This document shows, one piece after another, positions 25,897 to 35,514 of a DNA stretch of 64,000 nt. Below the pieces are notes generated by a model. It was given only the letters and a program-made list of their open reading frames with translations, was not told where the DNA came from and ran no database searches. Position numbers and translations under genes: made by a program. Where the stretch lies: contig NZ_CP038436.1 of the NCBI RefSeq assembly GCF_004683965.1, positions 1,984,001 through 2,048,000 of the forward strand, given 5' to 3'. Source of the stretch: Nocardioides seonyuensis (GTDB lineage Bacteria; Actinomycetota; Actinomycetes; Propionibacteriales; Nocardioidaceae). Each line of letters opens with the position of its first letter. Within the stretch, counting starts at the first letter, position 1.

Positions 25897-27126
25897 ATGC
25901 CCGCATCGACCTTCGAGCAGATGTGGCGCGACCTCGCGCCCGTGGGGCGATCGGCGACCTCGGGCGGTTACTTCCGCCAGCCGTGGACGGCCGCCGAGTC
26001 CGAGCTGCGCGCCTGGTTCGCCGAGCAGTGCGCCGCTCGCGGGCTGACGGTGCAGACCGACGGGATCGGCAACCAGGTCGCGTGGTGGCGACCAGACGGC
26101 GAGCCGGCCGCACCCGGCGTGCTGACCGGGTCCCACCTCGACTCGGTGCTCGACGGCGGGGCGTACGACGGCCCGCTCGGCGTCGTCTCGGCCCTCGCGG
26201 CGGTCGACGAGCTGCGCGAGCGCGGGTTCACCCCCTCCCGGCCGATCGGGGTGGGGACGTTCGTCGAGGAGGAGGGCTCGCGATTCGGCCTGGCCTGCCT
26301 CGGCTCGCGGCTGGTCACCGGCGCGACGTCCTGGGAGACCGCGCGGGAGCTGCGCGACCGTGACGGGGTGTTCCTGGCCGATGCCGTGACGGACGCCGGC
26401 CTCGAGCCCGACACGGGGCTGCTGGGCCTCGACGACGTCGGGTGCTTCGTCGAGCTCCACGTCGAGCAGGGGCGCGACCTGGTCGACCGCGAGGCCGCAG
26501 TCGGCGTGGCCAGCCGTATCTGGCCTCACGGCCGCTTCCGCTTCGACTTCGCAGGCGAGGCCAACCACGCCGGGACCACACGCATGGAGGACCGCCGCGA
26601 CCCGATGCTGACCTTCGCCGCGACGACACTGGCCGCCGACGAGGGAGCGCGCCTGACCCACGAGCGCGCGACGTTCGGGCGGGTCCGGGTCGAGCCCAAC
26701 GGCACCAACGCCGTGCCCTCCCGGGTCACCGCCTGGCTCGACGCCCGCGCGGCGAGCGAGGAAGCTCTGCAGTCGCTGGTCGACGACGTCAGCCGCCGGG
26801 CGGGCGACCGAGCCGGTCACGACGGCACCACCGTGACGGTCACCGCCGAGTCGGTGTCAGGGTCCGTCGCCTTCGACCCCGAGCTGGCATCGCGCCTCTC
26901 CGCGCTGGGCCGGTCGCCGGACGGCGGCACCGACGGCTGGCCGGTGATCCCCACCCAGGCCGGGCACGACGCCGGCATCCTCTCGGCCGCCGGGGTGCCC
27001 ACCGCGATGCTGTTCGTCCGCAACCCCACCGGGGTGTCCCACTCGCCCGCCGAGAGGGCCGAGACTGCCGACTGCCTCGCCGGCGTGACCGCCCTCGCCG
27101 ACGTCCTCGCGGACCTGGCCCGGTGA
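25897..27126 (+). CDS. M20 amidohydrolase (AllC-like), candidate N-formylglutamate deformylase
   Basis: 409 residues, the hydantoinase/carbamoylase branch of M20 metallopeptidases. The di-metal ligands are visible: H80 in GSHLDSV, D91 in GGAYDGPLGV, E124-E125 in FVEEEGSRF, H188 in ELHVEQG and H382 in GVSHSPAE. By homology it would be called allantoate amidohydrolase. However, it is the first gene of an operon with hutF and hutI, coupled by a GTGA overlap, and carries a HutR-type site. The HutF route needs an N-formyl-L-glutamate deformylase and no hutG is seen here, so that role is inferred. ATG 25897 is chosen; the upstream in-frame extension overlaps the operator. Confidence 0.85.
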   Translation: MPASTFEQMWRDLAPVGRSATSGGYFRQPWTAAESELRAWFAEQCAARGLTVQTDGIGNQVAWWRPDGEPAAPGVLTGSHLDSVLDGGAYDGPLGVVSALAAVDELRERGFTPSRPIGVGTFVEEEGSRFGLACLGSRLVTGATSWETARELRDRDGVFLADAVTDAGLEPDTGLLGLDDVGCFVELHVEQGRDLVDREAAVGVASRIWPHGRFRFDFAGEANHAGTTRMEDRRDPMLTFAATTLAADEGARLTHERATFGRVRVEPNGTNAVPSRVTAWLDARAASEEALQSLVDDVSRRAGDRAGHDGTTVTVTAESVSGSVAFDPELASRLSALGRSPDGGTDGWPVIPTQAGHDAGILSAAGVPTAMLFVRNPTGVSHSPAERAETADCLAGVTALADVLADLAR

Positions 27127-28445
27127 CCGCGCTGCTGCTGGAGCGGGCCTGGGTCGACGGCGCGTTCCACGACGAGGTGCTGGTCGTGGTGGTCGACGGC
27201 CGCTTCACCCGGGTGGACACGAGCACCGCGCCGGAGCCCGCCGGGTCGGCCGACCGCGTCGCCGGGCTCGTCGTACCCGGCCTCGCCAACACCCACAGCC
27301 ATGCCTTCCACCGTGCCCTCCGCGGTCGCACGCAGCGGGGGCGCGGCACGTTCTGGACCTGGCGCGACCAGATGTACGACGTCGCCGCGACGCTCGAGCC
27401 CGACACCTACCTGGCCCTGGCCCGGGCGACCTATCGCGAGATGGCGGCGGCCGGGATCACCTGCGTGGGGGAGTTCCACTACGTGCACCACCGGCCGGAC
27501 GGCAGTGCCTACGCCGACCCGAACGCGATGGGCCTGGCGCTCGTGGCGGCGGCGCAGGACGCCGGGATCCGGCTCACCCTGCTCGACACGCTCTACCTCT
27601 CCAGCGGGTTCGGCGAGGACCCGGTCGGGGCGCAGGTGCGCTACAGCGACGGCAGTGCCCCCCGATGGGCAGCGCGGGCCGCCCTGCTGGAACAGCACGC
27701 GGCCGCCCACGTGAGGTTCGCGAGCGCGCTCCACTCGGTCCGCGCCCTCAGGGACCCCGGCGAGGACCTCCAGCAGCTCGCCACGTGGAAGCCCGAGGTG
27801 CTCCACGTGCACCTGTCCGAGCAGGTCGCCGAGAACCAGGCCTGCCTCGAGCGGTACGGCGTCACGCCCACGCGACTGCTCGCCGACCACGGACTCCTCG
27901 GCCCGGGGACCACCGTGGTCCACGCCACCCACCTGACCGACGACGACGTCCGCCGCGTCGGCGAGGCTCGTGCCTACGCGTCCTTCTGCCCGACCACCGA
28001 GCGCGACCTCGGCGACGGCATCGGGCCCTCGCGGCGCCTCCACGAGGCGGGCGCCCGCCTCACGCTTGGCTCCGACAGCCACGCGGTCATCGACCTGTTC
28101 GAGGAGATGCGCGCTGTCGAGCTCCACGAGCGACTCGCGACGCAGCAGCGGGGCCACTGGAGCGCCGCGGAGCTCCTCGGCGCCGCCACGGTCGACGGCC
28201 ACGAGTCGCTGGGCTGGCCCGACGCAGGCCGGATCGCCGTCGGCATGCGGGCCGACCTCGTCGTGCTCGACCCGGCGAGCGTGCGCACCGCCGGCACCGG
28301 CCGGGACGAGAACGCCGTCGTCTTCGCCGCCACTGCGGAGGACGTGCAACGAGTGATGGCCGACGGTCGCTGGATCATCGAGCCCGGTGACCGCCGCGAG
28401 GTCGCCCGCGAGCTCGACGAGGCAGTCAGGACGGTCTGGCAGTGA
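27123..28445 (+). CDS. hutF: Formimidoylglutamate deiminase
   Basis: 440 residues, an amidohydrolase-superfamily enzyme. It deiminates N-formimino-L-glutamate to N-formyl-L-glutamate and ammonia. The metal motif NTHSHAFH (H58, H60) is followed by [14 protein letters not shown] and [18 protein letters not shown], the last highly typical of HutF. The GTG at 27123 overlaps the M20 stop (GTGA). The end overlaps a possible GTG start of hutI. Its presence shows that this organism uses the two-step deiminase/deformylase route and not HutG formiminoglutamase. Confidence 0.93.
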   Translation: MTALLLERAWVDGAFHDEVLVVVVDGRFTRVDTSTAPEPAGSADRVAGLVVPGLANTHSHAFHRALRGRTQRGRGTFWTWRDQMYDVAATLEPDTYLALARATYREMAAAGITCVGEFHYVHHRPDGSAYADPNAMGLALVAAAQDAGIRLTLLDTLYLSSGFGEDPVGAQVRYSDGSAPRWAARAALLEQHAAAHVRFASALHSVRALRDPGEDLQQLATWKPEVLHVHLSEQVAENQACLERYGVTPTRLLADHGLLGPGTTVVHATHLTDDDVRRVGEARAYASFCPTTERDLGDGIGPSRRLHEAGARLTLGSDSHAVIDLFEEMRAVELHERLATQQRGHWSAAELLGAATVDGHESLGWPDAGRIAVGMRADLVVLDPASVRTAGTGRDENAVVFAATAEDVQRVMADGRWIIEPGDRREVARELDEAVRTVWQ

Positions 28446-28489
28446 TCGAGGCCGGCGCCTACCCTGACACGAGCGCGAGGGAGGGTCGG

Positions 28490-29692
28490 ATGAGCACACC
28501 CCGGCCGGCCACGGCCCGGCCCAGCACGGTGATCACCGGGATCGGCGAGCTCACCACCAACGACCCGGCGCGCCGAGGTGAGGGCAGCGATGCAGTCCTC
28601 GGTCTCGTCCGCGACGCGGCCGTCGTGCTGGAGGGACGCACCGTCGCCTGGGTCGGCCCCGCGGCCGAGGCCCCGGCCGCCGACGTGCAGGTCGACGCCG
28701 GCGGCCGTGCGGTGGTCCCCGGCTTCGTCGACAGCCACAGCCACCTGGTCTTCGCCGGAGACAGGGCCGCGGAGTTCGCCGCCCGGATGGCCGGCGAGCC
28801 CTACACCGCCGGCGGTATCCGCACCACCGTCGCCGCGACCCGCGCCGCGAGCGATGAGCAGCTGACCTCACACGTGGCGAGGCTCGTCGCGGAGATGCGC
28901 GCCCAGGGCACGACCTCGCTGGAGATCAAGAGCGGCTACGGCCTCTCGGTCGCCGACGAGGCCCGCAGCCTGGCCGTCGCGAGGCAGTTCACCGACGACA
29001 CGACCTTCCTCGGCGCACACGTGGTGCCCTCCGGCACGACCCCCGAGGAGTACGTCGACCTGGTCACCGGGCCGATGCTCGCCGCGGCCGCCCCGCACGC
29101 CCGATGGATCGACGTGTTCTGCGAGGAGGGGGCCTTCGACGTCGACCAGGCACGGGCGATCCTGGCAGCCGGCGCCGACGCCGGGCTGCGGGGGCGCCTC
29201 CACGCCAACCAGCTGACCTACGGCGGCGGTGTCCGGCTCGCGGCAGAGCTCGGCCTCCGGGCCGTCGACCACTGCACGTTCCTCTCCGACGACGACGTCG
29301 CCGCCCTCGCCGACAGCGGCACCATCGCCACCCTGCTGCCCGGGGTGGAGTTCTCGACCCGGCAGCCCTATCCCGACGCCCGTCGTCTCCTCGCGGCCGG
29401 CGTGCAGGTGGCGCTGGCCAGCGACTGCAACCCCGGCTCGTGCTTCACCTCCTCGCTGCCCTTCTGCATCGCCCTCGCCGTGCGCGAGATGGGGATGAGC
29501 CCTGCCGAGGCCCTCCACGCCGCCACCGCTGCCGGGGCGGCCGCGCTGGACCGCGACGACGTCGGGGTCCTCGCCCCGGGAAAGGCCGCCGACCTCGTCC
29601 TCCTGGACGCGCCGTCGTACCTCCACCTCGCCTATCGCCCCGGAGTCCCGCTGGTAGCCGGCGTCTGGCAGGGCGGGCGCCCGACTCTCTGA
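28490..29692 (+). CDS. hutI: Imidazolonepropionase
   Basis: 400 residues. It hydrolyses 4-imidazolone-5-propionate to N-formimino-L-glutamate. Metal-binding [12 protein letters not shown] (H83, H85), [18 protein letters not shown] and [14 protein letters not shown] are present. ATG 28490 has GGGAGGG 5-7 nt upstream and is preferred over GTG 28442, which overlaps the hutF stop. It is the last gene of the M20-hutF-hutI operon, followed by a hairpin at 29702. This gene links the hutH/hutU block to the hutF block in the pathway. Confidence 0.95.
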   Translation: MSTPRPATARPSTVITGIGELTTNDPARRGEGSDAVLGLVRDAAVVLEGRTVAWVGPAAEAPAADVQVDAGGRAVVPGFVDSHSHLVFAGDRAAEFAARMAGEPYTAGGIRTTVAATRAASDEQLTSHVARLVAEMRAQGTTSLEIKSGYGLSVADEARSLAVARQFTDDTTFLGAHVVPSGTTPEEYVDLVTGPMLAAAAPHARWIDVFCEEGAFDVDQARAILAAGADAGLRGRLHANQLTYGGGVRLAAELGLRAVDHCTFLSDDDVAALADSGTIATLLPGVEFSTRQPYPDARRLLAAGVQVALASDCNPGSCFTSSLPFCIALAVREMGMSPAEALHAATAAGAAALDRDDVGVLAPGKAADLVLLDAPSYLHLAYRPGVPLVAGVWQGGRPTL

Positions 29693-29701
29693 GGTAGCTG
29701 C

Positions 29702-29719
29702 CGCGGCGGGACCGCCGCG
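29702..29719 (+). terminator. Hairpin after hutI
   Basis: CGCGGCG-GGAC-CGCCGCG: a 7-bp perfect stem 10 nt after the hutI stop, a probable factor-independent terminator without U tract. Confidence 0.6.
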
Positions 29720-29721
29720 AT

Positions 29722-29778
29722 CTGAGGTAGGGCGCACGCGCAGATAGGGCAGCCACCCGATGTCTGGGCCTACCTCAG
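29722..29778. promoter_or_regulatory. Repeated TGAGGTAG half-sites
   Basis: CTGAGGTAGG at 29722-29731 pairs with CCTACCTCAG at 29769-29778 (10 bp, 37-nt spacer). Another TGAGGTAG spans the hutI stop (29690-29697). They lie upstream of the small protein and LuxR-type ATPase and may be its operator. Confidence 0.45.
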
Positions 29779-29832
29779 CGACGGAGTCTCTTCTCATCGG
29801 CCCACGAGGGCCGGGGAACAGAGGAGAAGGAC

Positions 29833-29949
29833 ATGTTCAACACCGACAGCTTCATCCGGGCCGAGGTCGCCTACCGCCAGGAGCGGATCCGCGAGGACGT
29901 GAGGAACGCCCGCCGCTGGACCCGTCGCCACGACGCCACCGAGGGATGA
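29833..29949 (+). CDS. Small basic protein, 38 residues
   Basis: ATG 29833 with GAGGAGAAGG ideally placed upstream, in front of a 38-codon frame starting MFNTDSFIRAEVAYRQERI and ending HDATEG. It is highly charged, helical and Arg-rich. Its TGA overlaps the ATG of the large LuxR-type regulator (ATGA), so translation is coupled. It resembles short, unnamed actinobacterial proteins that often begin MFN. Function unknown; it could be a leader or an interaction partner. Confidence 0.65.
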   Translation: MFNTDSFIRAEVAYRQERIREDVRNARRWTRRHDATEG

Positions 29950-32933
29950 CGAGCACCGAAGTCGGAGGCGCGACGTCGCTCGAAGGCGACACAATGTCGT
30001 CCGTGCCGTCGTTGCGCAGTCCCGACCTCATCGGACGCGATGCCGAGCTGGAGACACTGGTCTCCCAGCTCGGCATCCGCGCGCCCGCCCGCGGCACCCG
30101 CTCCGTGCTGCTCGCCGGGGACGCCGGCGTCGGCAAGACCCGCCTGCTCACCGAGCTGCGCGACGTCGCCGTGGCCCAGGGGTGGCGGGTGGTCGCCGGC
30201 CACTGCCTCGACGTCGCGGACAGCGCCCTCCCCTACCTTCCCTTCTCCGAGATCCTCGGCCGGCTCTCCGTGGACCAGCCAGCCGCCGTCACCCAGGTGA
30301 CCGAGCGGCACGCCACCCTCGCCCGTCTCCTGCCCGGTCGCCGGGTCCGGCGCACGGACGAGCAGGCCTCCGACCTCGCCCTTGACCCGGGCAACGTCTT
30401 CGCCGGCGTCCACGACCTCCTCGAGACCCTCGCCGCCGAGGCGCCGCTGCTCCTCGTGGTGGAGGACGCGCACTGGGCCGACCAGGCGACCCGCGACATG
30501 CTCAGCTTCCTCTTCTCCCGCGGCTTCGAGCACCCTGTCGCGCTCGTGGTCTCCTACCGCGCCGACGACCTCCACCGCCGCCACCCCCTGCGGCCCCAGG
30601 TGGCGGAGTGGAGCCGGCTGCGTGACGTGGAGCGCGTCGCGCTCGACCCCCTCTCGAACTCCGACGTGCGCCGGCTGGTCAAGATGCTGCGTCCCGGCAC
30701 CATGTCCGAGGCTGAGCTGGTCGCGATCGAGTCGCGTGCGGAGGGCAACCCCTTCTTCGTCGAGGAGCTCGTGGGCGCGAGCAGCACGGGCGGGCTCCCG
30801 ATCGAGCTCGCCGACGTGCTCCTCGTGCGGCTCGACCGGCTCGACGACGACGCGCGTCAGGTGGTCCGCCTCGCGAGCGCCGCCGGTCGACAGGTGTCCC
30901 ACGATCTCCTGGCCGCTGTCTCCACCCTCGACGAGGCGACGCTGGAGCGCGGCGTCCGGTCCGCGGTCGAGTCCAACGTGCTCGTGGCCGTCCGCGAGTC
31001 GGCCTACGCCTTCCGTCATGCCCTGCTCGGCGAGGCGGTCTACGACGACCTCCTGCCCGGCGAGCGCGCGCGACTGCACGCTGCCTTCGTCGACGCGATG
31101 TGCTGCGAGCGCGCCGTCGGCACCAACGCCGAGCTCGCCCAGCACGCCCGCCGCGCCGGCAACCACCGCGTCGCCCTGCGGGCCCTGGTCTCCGCCGGCA
31201 ACGAGGCGATGTCGGTCGGTGGTCCCAACGAGGCCGCCACCCACTTCCTGGACGCGCTGGAGATCCTCGGCACCCTCGAGGAGCGACCCGACGACGTCGA
31301 CGAGTCCGCCCTCGTGCGCCGCTGCGCCGAGGCCTTCGTTGCGGCCGGTCGGGTGTCCAAGGCGGTCAAGGTGCTCCGTGGCCATCTCGACGGCCTGCCC
31401 GCGGACGCGTCCGCCGAGGAGCGCGGCCAGCTGCTGACCGCGATCGCGGCCGCCCTGCTGCTCATCGACTCCACCGAGTCGCCGGAGAAGATCGCCGCCG
31501 AGGCGGTGGAGCTGCTGGCCGACGGACCCCCACCCCTGCTGGCCCGCGCGCTGGCCACGCGCGCCCAGGCGATGGGCCGGTTCAACGCCGACGAGGCCCG
31601 TGAGACGGCGATGGAGGCCCTGGCCCTGGCCGAGCGCCACGGGCTGACCGGCGTGATCGTGGACATCACGACCACGCTCGCCAACTTGGGCGCTCCCCAC
31701 CCCGACGACCAGGCGCAGGCCGCCCAGCTTCACGCGGCATGGTGGTCGGCCGTGGAGGCGGCCCGCGCCGAGGGACTCGTCGAGCCCGAGCTGAGGGCGC
31801 TCTACTTCCTCGCCCGGCTCCACCAGGACCGTGGCGAGTACGCCGACGCGCTCGCCGCCTTCGAGAGGGTGATCGCCCGAGGCGAGGAGACCGGCCTGCG
31901 CTGGTCGCCGTACGTCGCCGAGGCTCGTGCGCTGCGGGCCGTCGTGCTGATCTTCCAGGGTCGTCTCGAGGAGGCCAACCAGCTCCTCGACGTGACCGGC
32001 CAGGACCCGCCCCTGGTCTACGAGTGGCTCTACTTCGCCCTCCAGGTCCGAATCTGCGTGCTGCGTGGCCGCCGGCACGGCGACTCCTTCGAGCAGCTGC
32101 GGCCCCACTGGTCGCGCGACGGGATGATCGCGCTCGCAGCCGGCACCGCCGAGCTGCTCGAGGCCGAGCAGAGAGGCGACGTCGCGGCGGCCGAGGCGGT
32201 CTACGACCAGGTCGTCGCCACCCTCAGGCCCCTGTGGCGTGAGTGGTTCCAGGCCAGGCTGCGGCTGTCCACGCTCGTCGTCGGCGTCCACGCCGACGCC
32301 GCGTCGGGGCAGTCGGCCGAGCAGCGGGAGTCAGCCCGCGACGCGGTCGAGCGCCTCCTCGCCGACGGCGACCACGTCATCGACTTCTACGCCCAGTACG
32401 ACGAGCTGCTCGGGCCCGAGTACCACGCCTGGGTGCAGCGCAGGACCGCCGAGCACCTCCGGTGGCGCTGGGCGGCCCAGGTCGAGCCGCCGACGCACGA
32501 GGAGCTCGTCTCGGCGTGGCGGGCGACTGAAGCTGCCTTCGACTCCTACGGCGACGTGCCCGAGCTCACCGCCGTACGGGTGCGGCTCGCGGGCGTCCTC
32601 CGCACGACCGGCGACACCGTGGGAGCGCGCCGTGTTGCCGACCTGGCCCGGGAGTCGGCGCGCGCGATGGGAGCCGAGCCCCTGCTGGCCAGGCTCACCA
32701 CGCAGGGGTCCGCCCCGGTCGCCGGTCCTTCCGTGGACGCGGTCTCCCTGACCCGCCGCGAGTCCGAGATCCTGGCGCTCGTCGCCGAGGGGCGCAGCAA
32801 CGGCGAGATCGGCAAGCAGCTGTTCATCGCCACCAAGACCGTCTCGGTCCACGTCTCCAACATCCTCGGCAAGCTGGGTGCGGCGTCCCGCACCGAGGCG
32901 GCGGCGATCGCGCGCAGGCGCGGGCTCCTCTGA
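29946..32933 (+). CDS. Large ATP-binding LuxR-family regulator (LAL type)
   Basis: 995 residues. An N-terminal AAA/ORC-like ATPase has Walker A GDAGVGKT (58-65) and Walker B-type LLLVVEDAHWAD. A long helical TPR-like middle leads to a LuxR/GerE helix-turn-helix at the last 65 residues (SLTRRESEILALVAEGRSNGE and following). This is the MalT/LAL architecture: an ATP-dependent activator triggered by an unknown ligand. The ATG at 29946 overlaps the small upstream gene; ATG 29994 is an alternative. The operon follows hutI but is separated by a hairpin, so no hut role is implied. Confidence 0.9.
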   Translation: MTSTEVGGATSLEGDTMSSVPSLRSPDLIGRDAELETLVSQLGIRAPARGTRSVLLAGDAGVGKTRLLTELRDVAVAQGWRVVAGHCLDVADSALPYLPFSEILGRLSVDQPAAVTQVTERHATLARLLPGRRVRRTDEQASDLALDPGNVFAGVHDLLETLAAEAPLLLVVEDAHWADQATRDMLSFLFSRGFEHPVALVVSYRADDLHRRHPLRPQVAEWSRLRDVERVALDPLSNSDVRRLVKMLRPGTMSEAELVAIESRAEGNPFFVEELVGASSTGGLPIELADVLLVRLDRLDDDARQVVRLASAAGRQVSHDLLAAVSTLDEATLERGVRSAVESNVLVAVRESAYAFRHALLGEAVYDDLLPGERARLHAAFVDAMCCERAVGTNAELAQHARRAGNHRVALRALVSAGNEAMSVGGPNEAATHFLDALEILGTLEERPDDVDESALVRRCAEAFVAAGRVSKAVKVLRGHLDGLPADASAEERGQLLTAIAAALLLIDSTESPEKIAAEAVELLADGPPPLLARALATRAQAMGRFNADEARETAMEALALAERHGLTGVIVDITTTLANLGAPHPDDQAQAAQLHAAWWSAVEAARAEGLVEPELRALYFLARLHQDRGEYADALAAFERVIARGEETGLRWSPYVAEARALRAVVLIFQGRLEEANQLLDVTGQDPPLVYEWLYFALQVRICVLRGRRHGDSFEQLRPHWSRDGMIALAAGTAELLEAEQRGDVAAAEAVYDQVVATLRPLWREWFQARLRLSTLVVGVHADAASGQSAEQRESARDAVERLLADGDHVIDFYAQYDELLGPEYHAWVQRRTAEHLRWRWAAQVEPPTHEELVSAWRATEAAFDSYGDVPELTAVRVRLAGVLRTTGDTVGARRVADLARESARAMGAEPLLARLTTQGSAPVAGPSVDAVSLTRRESEILALVAEGRSNGEIGKQLFIATKTVSVHVSNILGKLGAASRTEAAAIARRRGLL

Positions 32934-33043
32934 CCAGCACCACCGCCCCGCCCCCCATCCCCGGGACCATGTCGGGAGGCGGCAGCGGACCATCTCGGGA
33001 AGCGGCGGGGACGGATGGGTGTCCGCGCCGCTAGCGTGGCCGG

Positions 33044-33415
33044 ATGGTCGACCACGCCACCCCGAACCTCCCCGCGCGCGACCTCGACGCGACGGTGGAG
33101 TTCTACTCCGCCCTGGGGTTCGAGAAGGTCTTCGGGGACCCCGGCTGGCTGATCATGCAGCGAGGCACCGTGATGCTCGAGTTCTTCCCCGACCCCGGCA
33201 TGGATCCCGCCTCGACGGCGTCGAGCTGCTGCCTGCGGGTGGACGACGTGGATGCCTTGTACGCCGCCTGCGCGGCCACCGGACTCGCGGAGACCCACCT
33301 CGGCTGGCCCCGGCTGCACGCGCCTCGCGTCGAGGACTCGGGGATGCGGATCGGAGCCCTGGTGGACCTCGACGGCAACCTGCTGCGCCTCGTGCAGAAT
33401 CCCGAGGCGGGGTAG
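33044..33415 (+). CDS. VOC-family (bleomycin-resistance-like) protein
   Basis: 123 residues with two beta-alpha-beta-beta-beta modules: NLPARDLDATVEFYSALGF and DDVDALYAACAATGLAE, closing with GALVDLDGNLLRLVQ. This matches the BLMA-type glyoxalase fold used for antibiotic binding and for various small enzymes. Stands alone after the LuxR gene. A real resistance role cannot be inferred from sequence. Confidence 0.85.
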   Translation: MVDHATPNLPARDLDATVEFYSALGFEKVFGDPGWLIMQRGTVMLEFFPDPGMDPASTASSCCLRVDDVDALYAACAATGLAETHLGWPRLHAPRVEDSGMRIGALVDLDGNLLRLVQNPEAG

Positions 33416-33491
33416 CCGGCCACACCTCGGTCACCTCGTCCGGTCCCGACCCGCGAGGACGTCGGCGGCGCGGGTCGGGAAGACTGGCCGC

Positions 33492-34259
33492 ATGCCCGAC
33501 TTCCGGTGCTCTGCCGCGAGTGCGGAGGACGACGAGCCCCTCGCCGGCACGGCACTCACCGATACCGACCTGCTGCTCGTCGAGGCACCCGGCCCGTGGG
33601 GCCATGACGCCGTGCGCGAGAACCGGCTCGCCGCACCGGTGCGTGAGCACCTGGCGGCGCTCGACGGCGTCAAGGTGCTCCTGCTGCGTCGCCCCGGGGG
33701 GAGCAGCGGTCCGGGAACCAGGGTGTTCCGGTCGCGCCGCGAGGGGGTCGGGTTCGCGGTGACCACCACCGTCCTGCCGGACCCGCTCGACCTCGTCGAC
33801 CTCGATCTCACGACCCTGAGACCCTACGACGACCCCCTGTGGCTGGTCTGCACCAACGGCCGGCGGGACCGGTGCTGTGCCGAGATCGGACGGCCGATCG
33901 CCGAGGTGCTCAGCCGTCGGTGGCCAGAGGGCACCTGGGAGACCACCCATCTGGGAGGGCACAGGTTCTCCGGCACCCTGCTGGCACTGCCCAGTGGCTT
34001 CACGCTCGGGAGGCTGGACGCGAACAACGTCGGTGAGGTCTGCGACGCGCTCGAGCGAGGCGAGGTCCCGGTCGAGCACTGTCGAGGTCGTGCGGGACTC
34101 CCCGGGACGGCCCAGGTCAAGGAGCTGCACGTCCTCGCGGGCGGCAGCCCTGACGTCGAGGTGGTGGCCCATCCCGGTCCGCTGCGTCGTCAGTCGTGCG
34201 GGTCGCCCCAGGAGAAGGCGACCACGCGCTACGAGATCCGCTCCGCCAGCTCGGACTGA
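33492..34259 (+). CDS. Sucrase/ferredoxin-like (thioredoxin-fold 2Fe-2S) protein
   Basis: 255 residues from ATG 33492. Suc_Fer-like family: RCSAASA at the start (Cys in place of the usual CxxxS), a central CTNGRRDRCCAEIGRPI motif (Cys in thioredoxin-like ferredoxin position), HLGGHRFSGTLLALPSG and a conserved Cys near 200 (HCRGRAG). Such proteins bind a 2Fe-2S cluster or are degenerate thioredoxin-like ferredoxins; the electron partner is unknown. The 3' end overlaps the convergent gene at 34229 by 31 bp. Confidence 0.85.
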   Translation: MPDFRCSAASAEDDEPLAGTALTDTDLLLVEAPGPWGHDAVRENRLAAPVREHLAALDGVKVLLLRRPGGSSGPGTRVFRSRREGVGFAVTTTVLPDPLDLVDLDLTTLRPYDDPLWLVCTNGRRDRCCAEIGRPIAEVLSRRWPEGTWETTHLGGHRFSGTLLALPSGFTLGRLDANNVGEVCDALERGEVPVEHCRGRAGLPGTAQVKELHVLAGGSPDVEVVAHPGPLRRQSCGSPQEKATTRYEIRSASSD

Positions 34260-35098
34260 AGCCCCGCCGCCCGAGCCCGCTCCGTGCGGAGCGCCTCGGC
34301 GGCGATCCTGACCTCCCGCGCCTGGGCGGTCAGCTCGTCGTCGCTGGCGCCCGCCCGGCCCAGCCGGTGCAGCTCGTCGAGGGCCGTCCGGTGGTCCTGT
34401 CGCAGGCGCGAGACCTGGTCGAGGGCCGACTCGAGCGCGTCGTGGACCTCCAGGGTCTGGCGTGCCTGCTCGGCGCCCCGGCGACGCGCGTGGTCACCGT
34501 CGTCCTGGCCGAAGCCGACGACGCCGTGCCCGCCCGCGCGCCGGTCGTCGACCCGGGGCTCGGGCAGGGCGCCGGTGTGGGCGGTGACTGCGCGCGTCAG
34601 CTCGAGCGACTGCTCGCGACGCTCCGCCTCGATCTCGGCCTTGAGGTCGAAGCAGGTGCGGTAGGACCTCCACGCGGTGACCCAGGTGTCGTACTGCTGG
34701 GGGGTGTGGCCGGAGGGAGGAGCCGGCGGCGGGGGCCAGATCCGGTGGTCGCGGACCTCGAGGCCGCGGCTGGTCGCCAGGTCGCGGAGACCCTCGAGGG
34801 CATCGCGGTAGCGGCCCAGCATGGCGGCGTGCTCGTGGATGGCGTCGGCCACCGACCTGAGCGAGACGTGGAGCGAGGTGGCGTCGTGTGATCGCCGACG
34901 GGCGTGGGACCGCACGGCGTCGGCGGTGGCTCCTGCGAAGACGGGCTCGGGGACTGCGGTGACGCTCTCGAGGCCGGTGACCGTCCCCCTGACCTTGCGG
35001 GCGACGTGGCGGACGACGTCGGCGTAGCTGGCGAGGTCGGCGGGAGCGATCCAGGAGTAGCGGCAGGAGAGGGGGTCACCCCACACGGCCGCCGTCAC
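34229..35098 (-). CDS. Hypothetical helical protein, type VII-associated
   Basis: 289 residues from GTG 35098, whose codon overlaps the stop of the WXG100-like gene (GTGA). Mostly helical. FAGATADAVRSHARRR near 55 recalls the WxGxAAxAF-type patterns of type VII substrates. Pro-rich WPPPPAPPSG divides the halves. The C-terminal half is a charged coiled coil with a Gly/Asp/His-rich insert. Likely a partner of the preceding WXG100-like protein; no toxin domain is recognised. Confidence 0.65.
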   Translation of the reverse strand: MTAAVWGDPLSCRYSWIAPADLASYADVVRHVARKVRGTVTGLESVTAVPEPVFAGATADAVRSHARRRSHDATSLHVSLRSVADAIHEHAAMLGRYRDALEGLRDLATSRGLEVRDHRIWPPPPAPPSGHTPQQYDTWVTAWRSYRTCFDLKAEIEAERREQSLELTRAVTAHTGALPEPRVDDRRAGGHGVVGFGQDDGDHARRRGAEQARQTLEVHDALESALDQVSRLRQDHRTALDELHRLGRAGASDDELTAQAREVRIAAEALRTERARAAGLQSELAERIS

Positions 35099-35373
35099 CG
35101 GCGCACGCTCGCCGCGCCCGCGACGTGGTCGTCGACCTGCTCGAAGTCGACCACCGAGTCCTCGAGCCGATCCGCCAGCCGACGGCAGCCCTCGGCCAGC
35201 TCGGCTGCTTCGTCGAGGAGCGCCGTGACCCCGCGCTCGACGAGGCCGCGCCAGGGGTGGGGGTGCTGCGGGGCGACGACCCGGGCGGCCGCCGCCGCCA
35301 CCTCGTCGCTGGCGGACTCGAGGTCGCGCAGGATGCCGCGGAGCAGTCGGGGCTCTAGGGCCAGAGGTCTCAT
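35095..35373 (-). CDS. WXG100-like small protein
   Basis: 92 residues, the usual size of ESX/WXG100 proteins. Two helices (about 8-33 and 43-80) are joined by a turn with W41-R42-G43, the defining WXG position. No signal peptide, as expected for type VII secretion substrates, which are exported as helical-hairpin dimers. Coupled to the 289-residue gene downstream. No secretion machinery (EccC ATPase, EccD) is in the window. No ribosome site is visible upstream of ATG 35373. Confidence 0.65.
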   Translation of the reverse strand: MRPLALEPRLLRGILRDLESASDEVAAAAARVVAPQHPHPWRGLVERGVTALLDEAAELAEGCRRLADRLEDSVVDFEQVDDHVAGAASVRR

Positions 35374-35514
35374 GACTTGGTATCTGCCCCGGACCGAGGA
35401 CCGTGAAACCGCGCCGTCGTCGACCTGTGGAGAACCGTCCGCGCTTGGTGATCGTCGTGCTGATCCCGGAGAATGGTCGACGCCCGCCTTCCACATGTCC
35501 TGGAGCCCTGTCCT

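Noticed and set aside
29871-32291. 806-codon minus-strand open frame
   Set aside because: Mirror of the LuxR-type ATPase gene; no ribosome site or motif.
32964-33008. Two near-direct copies of a GGACCATnTCGGGAnGCGGC stretch after the LuxR gene
   Set aside because: Short, imperfect and GC-rich; no link to a gene start at the right distance could be argued.
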